A stretch of DNA of 64,000 bases, taken from the NCBI GenBank assembly GCA_032207245.1, contig CM063502.1, positions 134,323,573 to 134,387,572 on the forward strand, in the 5' to 3' direction. Positions 14,036-27,167 of this stretch are shown here, in pieces (position 1 is the stretch's first letter; each line of letters opens with the position of its first letter). A program made the position numbers and the translations under genes. The DNA is from Pardosa pseudoannulata (lineage: Eukaryota > Arthropoda > Arachnida > Araneae > Lycosidae). A model generated the notes under the pieces. That model saw only the letters and a program-made list of their open reading frames with translations. It made no database searches and was not told where the DNA came from.

Positions 14036-15320
14036 CATATAGGAAAACTAAATAAATTTTATAAAGTTAGACTCTTATTTATGATCTACTAAAAGTTTTA
14101 TACAGTTTTATGCAGAGAATGTTTTATTTTATAGTGAATAAAAATTCCCTTGTTATAATGGAGACATTTTAGCTCGAGATAGTACCATGTTCCCTTTACA
14201 GCATTAGCTTCTGAGTGACTCTTATATGCATGGATAGTTAATCATAAATAAAAAGCTGAAAATGTATTTCTTCATTCGCGAAAACTAAGTATATTTCATA
14301 AAATTAGACCCATATTTATGTTATAGTAAAAATTTTATTCTAAACGCAGAACTTTTTATTTTATAGTGAATAAAATTCGGCTGTTTTAATGGTGACATTT
14401 CAGCTCGAGAGGTACCATGTCCCCTTTACTGCATTAGATTTTGTGTGACTCTTATATGCATGGATAGTTAATCATAAATAAAAAGCTAAAAATGTATTCC
14501 TTCATAAAGGAAAACTAAGTAAATTTCATAAAATTAGACCCATATTTATGTTATAGTAAAAGTTTTATTCTAAACACAGAACTTTTTTGTTTTATAGTGC
14601 ATAAAAATTCGGCTGTTATAAAGGGAAACTTTCAGCTCGAGAGGTACCATGTCCCCTTTACCGCATTTGCTTCTGAGTGACTCTTACATGCATGGATAGT
14701 TAATCTTAAATAAAAATCTAAAATTGTATTTCTTCATGCAGGAAAACTAAGTGAATTTCATAAAATTAGACCCATATTAATGAATTTAATAAAATTAGAC
14801 CAATATTTATGTTATAGTGAAAGTTTTATTCTAAACACAGAACTTTTTATTTTATAGTGAATAAAATTCGGCTGTTATGATGGTGACATTTCAGCTCGAG
14901 AGGTACCATGTCCCCTTTACTGCATAGATTTGCATTTGTTTGTTATAATGCTATGCAATTTTTGTTATATAAAAGCTAAAAATGTATTTTCATAAGGAAA
15001 ACTAAAAATTTCATAAAATTAGTAATTTATGTTTAAAAATTTTAATTATATATGCAAAAAATATATAAATGCATATAAAAATATTAAAAAAAAACTTTAT
15101 TACTGAATAATTGCATTTTTTGTGTGACTCATATGGTGGAAGTTAATCATAAAACAAAAGCTAAAATAAATAAAATTGTATTTCTTTGCAAATGAAAAGA
15201 TCATTTTAGACCCATAAAATTTAATATAAAACATATTAGATGTTTGTAAAATTTTTTATTTTAAACACAGAACTTTTTATTTTATAGTGAATAAAAACTC
15301 GGTTATAATATATAAACATT
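14036..15320. repeat. Tandem array of a ~235-bp unit, four good copies and two decayed
   Basis: The GGAAAACTAAGTAAATTTC-type start recurs near 14043, 14280, 14510 and 14742. Units carry TTTTATAGTGAATAAAA, the AGCTCGAGAGGTACCATGT block and TGCATGGATAGTTAATC. Copy 4 has an extra ~25-bp internal duplication of the CATAAAATTAGACC segment. Copies 5 (from about 14997) and 6 (from about 15194) are shortened and riddled with A/T indels, unlike the clean substitutions separating copies 1-4. Confidence 0.88.
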
Positions 15321-16340
15321 TATATTTCTCCTTAAAAGATTAGTGAGCTAAAATTGCTTTTGTAATAAAAGCTGTAATTTAATTTAAAAAATATATCGCA
15401 TTTTTTTAAAATTTGCATTAAAGAAAATTATATGTTAAAAATAAATTTAATGTTTCTTTTATTGGTAAAGCGTACAGAATTATTTTATAATTTAAAATTA
15501 ATATTTTTCATTGGAAAAAAGCAAATAAAAAATGTTTTTATAAAATTTTATTTTTTAGAATTTATTATTTATTGATTGTTAATTTCTAGTCATTTTTTTA
15601 ATTTTTGTTTAATAAAGGCATTTTTTCAAGACAATAATTATACGGAAAAAATTAATTTTATTATTAAAATTGCAATATGGCAACACTTTTAAAAAATCTT
15701 AAAATCTACATAAACACCGATGTCCAATGACCAAATTTTCCAGCTGTCTAAATCAAATGGTTCATTTTTCTCAATGATCTAAGATCCATTCTGACGGTTA
15801 ATATCGCTGACTAAGCCGATCTTTCTGGGGAAGAATTTGTCTTATCTCTCACCCTGGGGCATACTTTGTTATAAAATATGCTCTGCTATGGTAGGACAAA
15901 CATGCCAGTCCTTAGTCTCGTATAAATTTGAAATTCCATGTTGGACGCGCTGCTTTCTTGAGAGATGAAGCAATGACTGCATAATAATTAGGCTTCTCAT
16001 TGCCTAGCAAGAATTAAAATAAAAACTAAAATTCTTTGTAAAATTAATTTCTTGTTACAAAACAAAATTACACACACGCATAAAACACGCACACGAAGCA
16101 TAACGCACATTAAAAAATATATTACGCACACACAGCATTCAAGCCATTTAAAAGAAAATATATATATAGAATATTATGTTTATATTTTATTAAAGCGTAC
16201 AATATTATATATGTATATTTTAAAATATGTAAAATAATAAAACAAATATGTTAAAAAATGTTTTTTATATATATATTTTATATATATATATATATTTTAT
16301 ATATTTTTTATAATATTTTTTTTTATATATATAAATGAAC
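15321..16340. other. Extremely AT-rich stretch, one GC-higher island, AT microsatellite
   Basis: 15320-15690 is nearly all A and T with homopolymers. 15700-15990 is suddenly more balanced (for example CTGACGGTTAATATCGCTGA and CACCCTGGGGC) and has no recognised product. 16070-16130 is a broken CA/CG-rich run, and 16256-16335 is a degenerate TA/TTTA run. The jagged composition, together with the ragged last array copies, makes an unpolished assembly segment possible. Confidence 0.4.
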
Positions 16341-16429
16341 TGTCAAAAGTCGATGAAAATAGAACAATTTTTGGAAACATGTTATGGAATTTATCCTTTT
16401 GAAAACTATATCAGAATAAATGTATAAAG

Positions 16430-16960
16430 CAGTGTGTCGTATCCTGTTCAGCGTAATTTTAGGAGGAGAAATCTGAAATGAGTCGTGTTTTGACAGTTAG
16501 GGGTTGAATTTTTTTAAACTGTTTGGATCTAAGTATAATAGATTCATTACAGTCTTTTATTGGATTAGGGTCTTAGAAAGCGAGTTCCTCAAAATGTTTA
16601 ATAAGTGTCAATTTAATATTTCGCAGGATATAAAGCAAGAGCGAATTTTGGCGGTTCATTAATTAAGAATTTGGGAGAAAATGGGTATGTTTATAACAGA
16701 TTAGGATAATTGAGCAGCCATATGGTGTTTTTGAGAGAACTGGAGTAATTTTCAAGTCCTAACAGGAAAGGCTTTGTTCCATATTAGAGTGGAAGCATAA
16801 GTTCAAAAATGTTAAGCTCTCTGGAGGGAATGTGCTGGAGTATATAAGAATGTGGCTGAAAAGTTGATTAATGTTAGGATACTCTTTGATGTATTAAACT
16901 TGAGAATAGATTTTCTTCTATATTAGAATGTTACATAATTACAATTTTTATTCTGGTCCA
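16430..16960 (+). other. Strand-skewed (C-poor) stretch, possible pseudogene relic
   Basis: Over about 500 bp the plus strand carries far more G than C and more T than A, unlike its surroundings. One frame between roughly 16700 and 16900 reads with only a few stops (segments such as EQPYGVFERTGVIFKS and LEWKHKFKNVKLSGGNV), but I recognise no family. A decayed element or unspliced relic is possible. Chance is not excluded. Confidence 0.2.
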
Positions 16961-16983
16961 CAGAAATGTACACATACATATTT

Positions 16984-19952
16984 ATTAACATGTATTTATC
17001 AATAGACAAAATTTGACAAGTTATGAATAATATTAATGTAATATAGAAAACAACTCATTTCCATTAATATGTTATAGTGAAAGCAATGTTTCATTTCTTT
17101 AACTGGAAATAGTTTTAAAATTAATGTACAGTTAGGATGACAATAAATTGATATTAAGTGCAATACAAGAGTTATTATGTATGACCTAGTAAAATTACAA
17201 TTTATAATACTTTCATTTAAGAGGGTTTTATGAAATACAACAAGATGAATAGCATGATGGCAATTTGAATACTCTATAAAGAACGACATATATATTATAA
17301 TTTTAGTCTACGAGGGCTGAAATTATTAAAATTATTATTTATTAACATGTATTTATCAATAGACAAAATTTTACAAGTCATGGATAATATTAATTTAATA
17401 TAGAAAACAACTAACTTCCCTTAATATGTTATACTGAAAGTAATATTTTATTTCTGTAACTGGAAACAGTTTTAATGTACAGTTGGGATGACAATAAATT
17501 GATATTAAGTGCAATACAAGAATTGTTATTTATGACCTAGTATAATTACAATTTATAATACTTGCATTTAAGAAGATTTTATGAAATACAACAAGATAAA
17601 AAGCATGATGGCAATTTAATTAATCTGGAAAGAACGACATATTTAAAATAATTTAGTCTAAGGTTGAAATTATTAAAATTATTATATTAACATGTATTTA
17701 TCAATAGACAAAATTTGACAAGTTATGAATAATATTAATGTAATATAGAAAACAACTCATTTCCATTAATATGTTATAGTGAAAGCAATGTTTCATTTCT
17801 TTAACTGGAAATAGTTTTAAAATTAATGTACAGTTAGGATGACAATAAATTGATATTAAGTGCAATACAAGAGTTATTATGTATGACCTAGTAAAATTAC
17901 AATTTATAATACTTTCATTTAAGAGGGTTTTATGAAATACAACAAGATGAATAGCATGATGGCAATTTGAATACTCTATAAAGAACGACATATATATTAT
18001 AATTTTAGTCTACGAGGGCTGAAATTATTAAAATTATTATTTATTAACATGTATTTATCAATAGACAAAATTTTACAAGTCATGGATAATATTAATTTAA
18101 TATAGAAAACAACTAACTTCCCTTAATATGTTATACTGAAAGTAATCTTCCATTTCTTTAACTGGGAATAGTTTTAAAATTAATGTACAGTTGGGATGAC
18201 AATAAATTGATATTAAGTGCAATACAAGAATTGTTATTTATGACCTAGTATAATTACAATTTATAATACTTGCATTTAAGAAGATTTTATGAAATACAAC
18301 AAGATAAAAAGCATGATGGCAATTTAATTAATCTGGAAAGAACGACATATTTATAATAATTTAGTCTAAGAGTGTTGAAATTATTAAAATTATTATCCAT
18401 TAACATATATTTATCAATAGATAAAATTTGACATGTGATGAATAATATTTATTTAATATAGAAAACAACTAACTCCCCTTAATATTTTATACTGAAAGTA
18501 ATATTTCATTTCTTTAACTGGAAATAGTTTTAAAATTAATGTACAGTTAGGATGACAATAAATTGATATTAGGTGCAATACAAGAGTAATTATTTATGAC
18601 TCGAGTATAATTACAATTTATATTAAGTAATTTATAATACTTGCATTTAAGAGGGTTTTATGAAATACAACAAGATGAAAAGCATAATGGCAATTTCAAT
18701 AGTCTGGAAAGAAGGACATATATATTATAATTTTAGTCTAAGATTGCTGAAATTATTAAAATTTTTATTTATTAACATATATTTATCAATAGACAAAATT
18801 TGACAAGTGATGAATAATACTAATTTAATATAGAAAACAACTAATTTCCCTTAATATGTTATACTGAAAGTAATCTTCCATTTCTTTAACTGGGAATAGT
18901 TTTAAAATTAGTGTACAGTCAGGATGACAATAAATTGATATTAAGTGCAATACAAGAATTGTTATTTATGGCCTAGTATAATGACAATTTATAATACTTG
19001 CATTTAAGAAGATTTTATGAAATACAACAAGATAAAAAACATGATGGCAATTTAAATAGTCTGGAAAGAAAGACATATTTATAATAATTTAGTCTAAGAG
19101 TGTTGAAATTATTAAAATTATTATTTATTAACATATATTTGTGAATAGAGAAAATTTGACAAGTGATGAATAATATTAATTTAATATAGGAAATAACTAA
19201 TTTCCATTAGTATGTTATACTGGAAATAATATTTCATTTCTTTTACTGGAAATAGTTTTAAAATTAGTGTACAGTCAGGATGACAATAAATTGATATTAA
19301 GTGCAATACAAGAATTGTTATTTATGGCCTAGTATAATGATAATTTATAATACTTGCATTTAAGAAGATTTTATGAAATACAACAAGATAAAAAACATGA
19401 TGGCAATTTAAATAGTCTGGAAAGAAAGACATATTTATAATAATTTAGTCTAAGAGTGTTGAAATTATTAAAATTATTATTTATTAACATATATTTGTGA
19501 ATAGAGAAAATTTGACAAGTGATGAATAATATTAATTTAATATAGGAAATAACTAATTTCCATTAGTATGTTATACTGGAAATAATATTTCATTTCTTTT
19601 ACTGGAAATAGTTTTAAAATTAATGTATAGTTAGGATGACAATAAATTGATATTAAGTGCAATGTAAGAGTTGTTATTTAAGACCTAGTATAATTGCAAT
19701 TTATAATGCATTTAAGAGGGTTTTATGAAATACAACAGGATAAAAAACATGATGGCAACTTTAATAGTCTGGAGAGAACGACATATTTATAATAATTTAG
19801 TCTAAGAGTGTTGAAATTATTAAAATTATTATTTATTAACATATATTTATGAAATACAACAGGATAAAAAAACATGATGGCAATTTCAATAGTCTGGAAA
19901 TAACGATATATTTATAATAATTTTAGTCTAAGAATGCTGAAATTATTAAAAG
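16984..19952. repeat. Satellite-like array, nine copies of a ~356-bp unit with higher-order structure
   Basis: Units start with ATTAACATGTATTT or ATTAACATATATTT at 16984, 17341, 17686, 18043, 18399, 18771, 19127, 19483 and 19835. The last copy lacks about 250 bp internally. Every unit carries GGATGACAATAAATTGATAT and TTTTATGAAATACAACA. 16984-17444 matches 17686-18146 without a difference that I can see, at an offset of 702 bp (two units), so the left part amplified as a dimer. 18911-19266 and 19267-19622 differ by very little, showing a recent single-unit duplication at the right. The 96-codon minus-strand frame seen in two units (16999-17289, 17701-17991) is broken in the others. Confidence 0.93.
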
Positions 19953-19954
19953 TG

Positions 19955-22675
19955 AAAATACACTGGTTCAGATAACGGTCGCTTATAATTCAAAATTATG
20001 AAAATTTTCCGTCTCAGAAATTTGAAACACATGAAAATATAATTTTATTTCTGAATTTATGTCATTTTTCGTTTCTAAAAACAATTGATAGTCTGGTAAA
20101 CGGAAAATAAAATATATTGCAAGACCATGAGCTATCGTAAAAAATACGAGACCACACATTTCCATGAATAAGTCTTATCGTTGCCTCACAACCTCCAGAA
20201 TTTTTTTGCTTGATTTGATGAATATCCTTTGATCGAAAAAAATGAAAGTTCGGAGAAGCATGATGCATTTCACTATTTTAAATCATAAACTTTTAGAATA
20301 ATTTAGAAATCAAAAACTTTTAGTAGTGAACGATATTAAAGCACAAAGCAGCTTATAACAGAGAATCGTGTAAAAATAAGAGGAAAGTTGATTTAAATTT
20401 TACGTAAACTAAAGAGAGTTTATTCAGATATACGTAATATTTTTGCAATGTTTAAATTAAGGAAGTCAGTAAAAAATATCTCGTAGCCCATCTTAAATTT
20501 AATTTAGAATCCATTTAAATGCAATGCTGTGGGGAAACAGATTTTCTATATAGACTATTAACAAATAGGAAGAGCGTGTTACTGCTGAGGTTTCGACCCT
20601 GATTATAATGGAACTTGGGCGTCCTGGCCTTTTTATTATGGGTACATTGTGCAAATGACAAGTACTTCACTTTATAAGGATCAATGAGTGATCCTGTTTA
20701 AGAGGTAAGAGACTCTCAGAGGAAACATTTTCTGCTGACACACAATTCATCATATGATACTGGGTCTTGCAAGTTTTACATGTACATACGATATATTTAA
20801 AGATGTGTCTCAAGAATAATTACGGCTTTGCACTCACAATTAAAGGAATATAAACACTGAAAAACAATGTAAAGATATTTAGGATTAACAATTTAATTAC
20901 AAAAAGTTTTAAATTACAGGTATAAGTTAACATAGTTTAAACTCATAAATATCTCAATTACTTTTTATCATTATTTATCTATATGTAATTTCGCAAGTGT
21001 ATAAAACAGACTTGGAATTATTTTCGCAATTATTAATAGTTACTTGTCGTTTCTCATGTTTTCTCATGTCGTTTATACAATAGATGTATATACTTCTTTT
21101 ATGGTTAAAAATAAAATAAAAGTTTAAATAAAATAAAGTTTATTGTGGCTATTTCAATAAGCCTTTAAAATGAAGAAATAATAAACAATAATTAAAATGA
21201 TCTTCATGTGAAGTTATAATAAAGATTCTTCTAAAATATGTAGTTTAATTAATCTATATTTTAGAGATTTTCTGAATTTTTACTTTAAATTCGAATATCT
21301 ATCCCACGTATGTATAAGAATAAAAAAATATAAATTGGAATAGGAAATAATAATATAAGTATTATAACACATTTATATTAAATAGATTCACCACCTCCTA
21401 TTAATGCAATTTGATAAGAATTTGAAATTGCTTACATATCTCTAACTATCAAAAAAAGCTAGGATCATTTATGTTTGATTGAAGCGAAATGTACCATTCA
21501 GATATTTTATTTTTGAACCAATATTTTAACTATCATATTGATTTATACTTAATCTTAAGCTGGTAATATTTTTTCCTTTTTTAGCTGTTTAACCTTTTTA
21601 AGATATTAAGCTATTTTCGGTATATCTTAGCTAAAATATTTTCAAAATGAGGGTAAAACTTTAGCAACCGATAAGATCATTTTCCACATGTTTCTACATT
21701 TTAATAATTTTTATAATGCTAACAATAAAGCATGCTATTTTAATGCAATGTTAGAGTAATTAAAATAAACGAAATCTAGGATTTTTTATATGTATGTACC
21801 GGTCAAGAGCCAGACATAATCTCCTTACGGATTCATTTATTTTTGACATTTCCAAGTGAAGAATTAGCCAAATAAAAAGGAATACCCCGTGCATCTTTAC
21901 ATCAGGATTGTTTTTCTAATAAAAACAGTTTTTCATACTCATAGTATAAATCATATAAAACAAAATCCTACACTTGGAATGGTAAAATCTGTGCTAATCT
22001 TTTTAAGATCACTAAAACTCTGACTAGCCCAAGTATTTTGAATCAGAAAAAGGCTTAGTTTCATTTATTTTATACACACACACGCACAGTATCATTTTCG
22101 AGGAATAAAATGCTGGCGGGATTAGTTATTTTTTGCGAGTTGATAAAAAGATCGCGTGGATAGCAAAACTATTTCTGTCTCATCAAATGTCTTTTCTACT
22201 AGATTACTAGATTTTTTAATAGCGACGACTCAGATTAAAACGGTATTTGCTGTTATGGAGTGATAATAAAATAAAAATCAGACAAACTAAAGCTCTAAAT
22301 ACAACGTCATTATTAATAACACCCTAACAACTGGCTGAGTCTCAGTCTTGGATGCCTATAACATGCGCGAAGTAACATCAGAAAAAAGGATGATTACATT
22401 GAAAAACAATAAGAATTATTAAAGAGATTTCCTGAAGTTAAGGAAGCTATGGGAAAATTACGTATAAAAGTTGTGTAAATATATGTACATGAAATCATTA
22501 TAGCATGGTCATTTGTTGCAATCTGGTATTAACTTATTTGTACAAAGCAGGTATCATTTACGTAATATTTTTTACAATGTTAAGCGATTTCCTATATAAT
22601 AGTATAAAATTAATTTCCCGCTTATATCTGTCCCATTCCAGCCTCGCGAAAATTCGTATGCATCAATGTTCTACT
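19955..22675. other. No gene seen; mixed AT-rich DNA
   Basis: Overlapping minus-strand open frames at 19983-20165 and 20062-20268 show no known motif. A somewhat GC-richer patch at 20570-20720 contains GGTTTCGACCC, which resembles a B box but has no matching A box at proper spacing. 22090-22400 is also a little GC-richer, without recognisable content. Confidence 0.3.
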
Positions 22676-22682
22676 ATTTAGG

Positions 22683-22694
22683 CACACACACACA

Positions 22695-22779
<85 letters not shown>
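22683..22779. repeat. Compound (CA)n(TA)n microsatellite
   Basis: About 55 bp of CA repeats (one CATACA break) are followed directly by about 40 bp of TA, ending TACATAT before the 490-bp repeat. Confidence 0.96.
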
Positions 22780-23264
22780 GTAATCCAGATATTTATAAAA
22801 CTGTTGGACAAGGAGAAAGTTAATCATCTAACAGTAATAACGATGCAGTAGGGCCATTGAAAGAGACCTCCACAAGTTTAATAAAGACTTTATTTTAGAG
22901 CTGCTAAAAAGGACATCTTTACTAGTCAACGGCAGACAAAGGAAAGAATCAAAAATCACTCTACTTGAACAGAGGTGCACTCAAGAGCGAAGACAGAAAT
23001 AATTTTCCGAAGGGACAAGAAACTTACTCAGCGAATTTAAGTTCTTAAGATGAGGAAAAACGCTGAACCATTTGCCGGCTACAGCTGGAAAATGTGTTGA
23101 ATAGGCAGAAAATTTACATCTATAAGAGAGAAATCTTTGTGAAACGTATCGAAAAATTTTAAGTCGCAGACGCTCCTTTTTGACTGGGAAAATTTTTTTA
23201 AGAAATTAGAATGGGAGATATTAGGTTTTTAAGGAAATATTAAAGTTAAATAATTTTGATATAT

Positions 23265-23266
<2 letters not shown>
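22780..23266. repeat. Dispersed 490-bp repeat, copy 2
   Basis: Partner of 287-774, in the same orientation and with the same boundaries. The left edge (GTAATCCA) directly abuts a microsatellite and the right edge (AATTTTGATATATTGC) runs into a new AT run. Its open frame is interrupted relative to copy 1. A fragment of the shared right edge, TTAAATAATTTTGATATAT, recurs at about 23423-23441. Confidence 0.7.
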
Positions 23267-23600
<334 letters not shown>

Positions 23601-23604
23601 ATCA

Positions 23605-23914
<310 letters not shown>

Positions 23915-24840
23915 ATTTCAAAGCTATGAAGCATTCAAAGCAAGACAGTTAGTTTCTTTTTGGAGTTAAATAGAAAAAAATGTTACATTCGTGATATTAT
24001 CGGGGACATTAAGTTATAAAATAGTTCGGCAAATTTGGAAAGAAAAAAATATTACGAAATTAAATGGCAAGTTTTTTAATAATGTAAAAATTCGGTCAAG
24101 CTTTTATCCACTACCTCGTAGTTTGGGTCGTTAAAATGCCAACTTTCATTCATTTTATCACGTACATCTTTTTTACGAGGTTGTATGGAAGAATACCCAC
24201 TTAAAAATGAATAAAAGATTATCTCTTTTATCTTATGTTGAAACACCTATTACGTTACACTCGAAAGAGTACTTTGAAACAAAAAGCTGACATGATCTCT
24301 CTAAGTGATTTTGTTTCAAAGTGCTTTGATATTGCTGGACGTGTTAGAACTCGATTCTTCCCAGAACATTATAGGGTGAAAGTTTTATATGAATTTAATC
24401 CATGCTTTATATCGATAAATCCTTTCGGATACAGAAAAGAGATATAAATCCCCGACATACTTCTTTCCTATACTTTTCCTGTTGCAGAAATTCTTTTTTT
24501 CTTTCGGCAAAAACACGAAACAAGAAAATTCTCCTATAAAAGAAAAAGGATGGGACATAATGAGAACAAAAAATCTTTCTATAGATTAGAAAATTTTTGA
24601 AGCTTGTAAAATCTTTCAGATCTGTAGTTAATTTTCGAGTGAATAAATTGTTCTTCCGGTTATTGAAGCAGAATAATTAAATTTAAATTTCTTAACATAA
24701 AACTCTATTTACATATACACGATGCAAATAAAATTTTGTATTAAAATTTATTCAATTCAGAGGAAATTTAAATCATGTTATTATATTTTTTCTTAACTTC
24801 AAACTACTTTTAAAGTATGGAATTTTGTAAATATAAAAGT
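23915..24840. other. Unique DNA; 70-codon open frame, unrecognised
   Basis: A plus-strand frame (24235-24447) reads MLKHLLRYTRKSTLKQKAD... to ...INPFGYRKEI. It is less biased in amino acids than most chance frames here, but matches no family I know. It contains a 14-bp inverted repeat, ACTTTGAAACAAAA at 24271-24284 and its complement at 24309-24322, which suits a non-coding relic as well as a gene. Confidence 0.25.
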
Positions 24841-24842
24841 TT

Positions 24843-24849
24843 ACACACG

Positions 24850-24936
<87 letters not shown>
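24843..24936. repeat. (CA)n(TA)n microsatellite
   Basis: CA repeats are followed by two TA runs separated by one ATTATA break. Same compound order (CA then TA) as the other microsatellites in the window. Confidence 0.95.
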
Positions 24937-24939
<3 letters not shown>

Positions 24940-25317
24940 AACTTTGGAAATTCTACTTAGATATGTATAAAATTTAATGAATTCTTTATTATATTGCAAA
25001 GAAATTTTATTTGCTTATAAAAATTATTCGGTTTATAAAAAAATCTCTTTGGAGATTACATTCAAATATGTAAAATTGTTGTAGAAAAATATTAAAATTA
25101 TTTCATACTAGGTTTCACAAGTACAAGGGATTGTCATTAAGGTTCATTTTATTGAAGCTGGGAATTTTACCGAATTTTTTCAAATTCTTCCATGAGACAT
25201 ACTTAAAGAATAAATAATATTTTACTATTTTAAACTAAAAAAAACTAAGTACTAGGAAAAACTAATTTAGATAATTTTTAAATGGAAAATAAACTTATTT
25301 CTAATTACTTTTATTCT
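24937..25317. other. No gene seen
   Basis: AT-rich unique sequence leading up to the TTAA-flanked transposon. Nothing recognised. Confidence 0.3.
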
Positions 25318-26145
25318 TTAAGGTATCCCTATACGTCAGGAGAACCTTTTTTTTAACGTAGAAACTAGTTCATTTTTTACAATTTTTAGATTTATTTTTT
25401 AAATTATCATAGAGAATTGCACTTAAAAAATTTATTCCTGGAGAAGTTTTTTGACGCAACACATTTCTTATAAACTGGACTAGTGAATCACCAAAATTCT
25501 TTGCTTAATTTACATTTGGTAAAAAGTTTTGGTCCTTCAAAATCATACACAATGAATTTTTAACGAATTTTCATTACCCTTATATCTGACTATGAGTGTA
25601 ACATCATTAAAAATTATCCAAAACTAAAGCTGTTAGGTCATTCACTAGTAAATACTATCAAAAGCATTCATAATAATTTTCAACAAAATAATTTAAGAAT
25701 TTTTTGAGAAATCACATTTCAAGTTTCAACATTTTATTAAAAATACCGTTCTGAGAAAAATGCATTTGAAGTTCATGAAGTTCATAAAATCCATGTTAAA
25801 AATTCCCTACACTTTCTTGCTTCAAATCTTTCTAATTGCAAAGTTGCTAATTATTTAAAATACTAGAAAAATGTTTAAACTAATCTTCATGAAAATTTAA
25901 AAAGTTTTGTCCAAAATATGCCCTTTAAAAGGCTTTAAATTCACAACTTCCGGTTCCGAAGTCTATACTTCCGTTTTGTTTTGACAGTTGTCACTGATGT
26001 GTAAACAGCTGTAACTTTTCTTTAAAATGCCTTAGAGACAAAACAAAAACAGATTTAGAAGCCTAAAAGTTTTACAATAAAGAAATAAAAAAAAATTATG
26101 ATTTTTGTCAAAAAAGAACATTTTCAACGTAGACGGATACCTTAA
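25318..26145. mobile_element. TTAA-flanked terminal-inverted-repeat transposon, family A, copy 1
   Basis: The element (25322-26141) sits between TTAA at 25318-25321 and TTAA at 26142-26145. Its ends are inverted repeats: GGTATCCCTATACGT on the left, and the right end reads GGTATCCGTCTACGT in reverse complement. It is homologous over its length to 51954-52899. The right half holds a conserved block with CACAACTTCCGG, TTCCGTTTTGTTTTGACAG and AACAGCTGTAA. It carries no transposase frame, so it is non-autonomous. TTAA targets are characteristic of piggyBac and Kolobok superfamilies; ends starting GG rather than CC lean toward Kolobok-like, but this is inference. Compared with copy 2 it lacks about 100 bp after GGAGAAGTTTTT. 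Confidence 0.85.
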
Positions 26146-27167
26146 TTTTTAGAGTCAAAAAAAGTCTCTTAGGAATAAAGCTAAAATGGTTATAGATAAC
26201 TTTTAAATGTCGAATCACTAATAATAATTTAACTGAAATAAAGATAGACAAAGAAAAACAAGGCTTTTTTGTTATAGTATTAAAGATACTCAGACATCAT
26301 CCAAATGTTCTTTAAAATTTATATACTTATCCAAAATAGTTTTGAATTTTATTGAAATCTTTAATTAATACATAAAATATCTTCGATTACTCTGAGAATA
26401 TCTGAAATGCACGGATGATGCCTTCAAAAAACTAGTCTGGAGTTAGAATACAATTTTTATTAAAACTCCCAGAAAGTTTTCCAGAAGTTAAAAAAGGGAA
26501 ATCCTTTCGCATTTAAGTAGCTTGATCTGAAATCAATCCGCGTGCAAGCAGAGGACATTGACCGTTACTAAAGTAAAATTAAATGTGAGAGATCGAAAAC
26601 ACTGATTTCTTTTAGAGCCAAGAAGAAGCGATTGAAAAAGATTGCTGGGCTAAACTTTCAGCATGAAAAAAGCAAAAAGTATCATAAAAAATGTGCATGC
26701 AACACTCTTTTTTAAATTACCAATCCGAGTTTCTCGCCATCTATATTCAGGAAAAAATTATTTCATTTATGTGACAGTTTTACAGTTATTTTCTTTTTTT
26801 ACCGCCGGTATTGGATATCGATATAAAAACCAGTGAGGTTGTATTATATTAAATAAAAGGCAAACAAACTCCTTGCCATATAAAAACCTTCCATTAACTA
26901 ATGATAAAATATTTTAGCCATTTTGCACAGACAAAAATATATGAATTCGTTACAATAAAGTACTATCAGTATACATTTAATTATTATATAAAAATTATTT
27001 TTTAGGATTGAGATCAGGTTTAAGGTCTATTTTACAGTTTGTAAATTCCACAAAATAGTTTTTAAAATAAAATAAAGCTTCATTAAAAGTATAAATTTAA
27101 TAGAAAATGGGAATTATCCAAGACATAGATCATTTTTAACAACAGCTATCCTTCAGAGTACATTTTT
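26146..27167. other. No gene seen
   Basis: AT-rich unique sequence. 26520-26700 is slightly GC-richer (CCGCGTGCAAGCAGAGG), without recognisable content. Confidence 0.3.

Noticed and set aside
16999..17991. 96-codon minus-strand frame found twice identically
   Set aside because: The identity comes from the 702-bp satellite duplication; the other units break the frame.
20580..20640. GGTTTCGACCC as a SINE B box
   Set aside because: No A box at proper spacing on that strand, no tail and no duplication.
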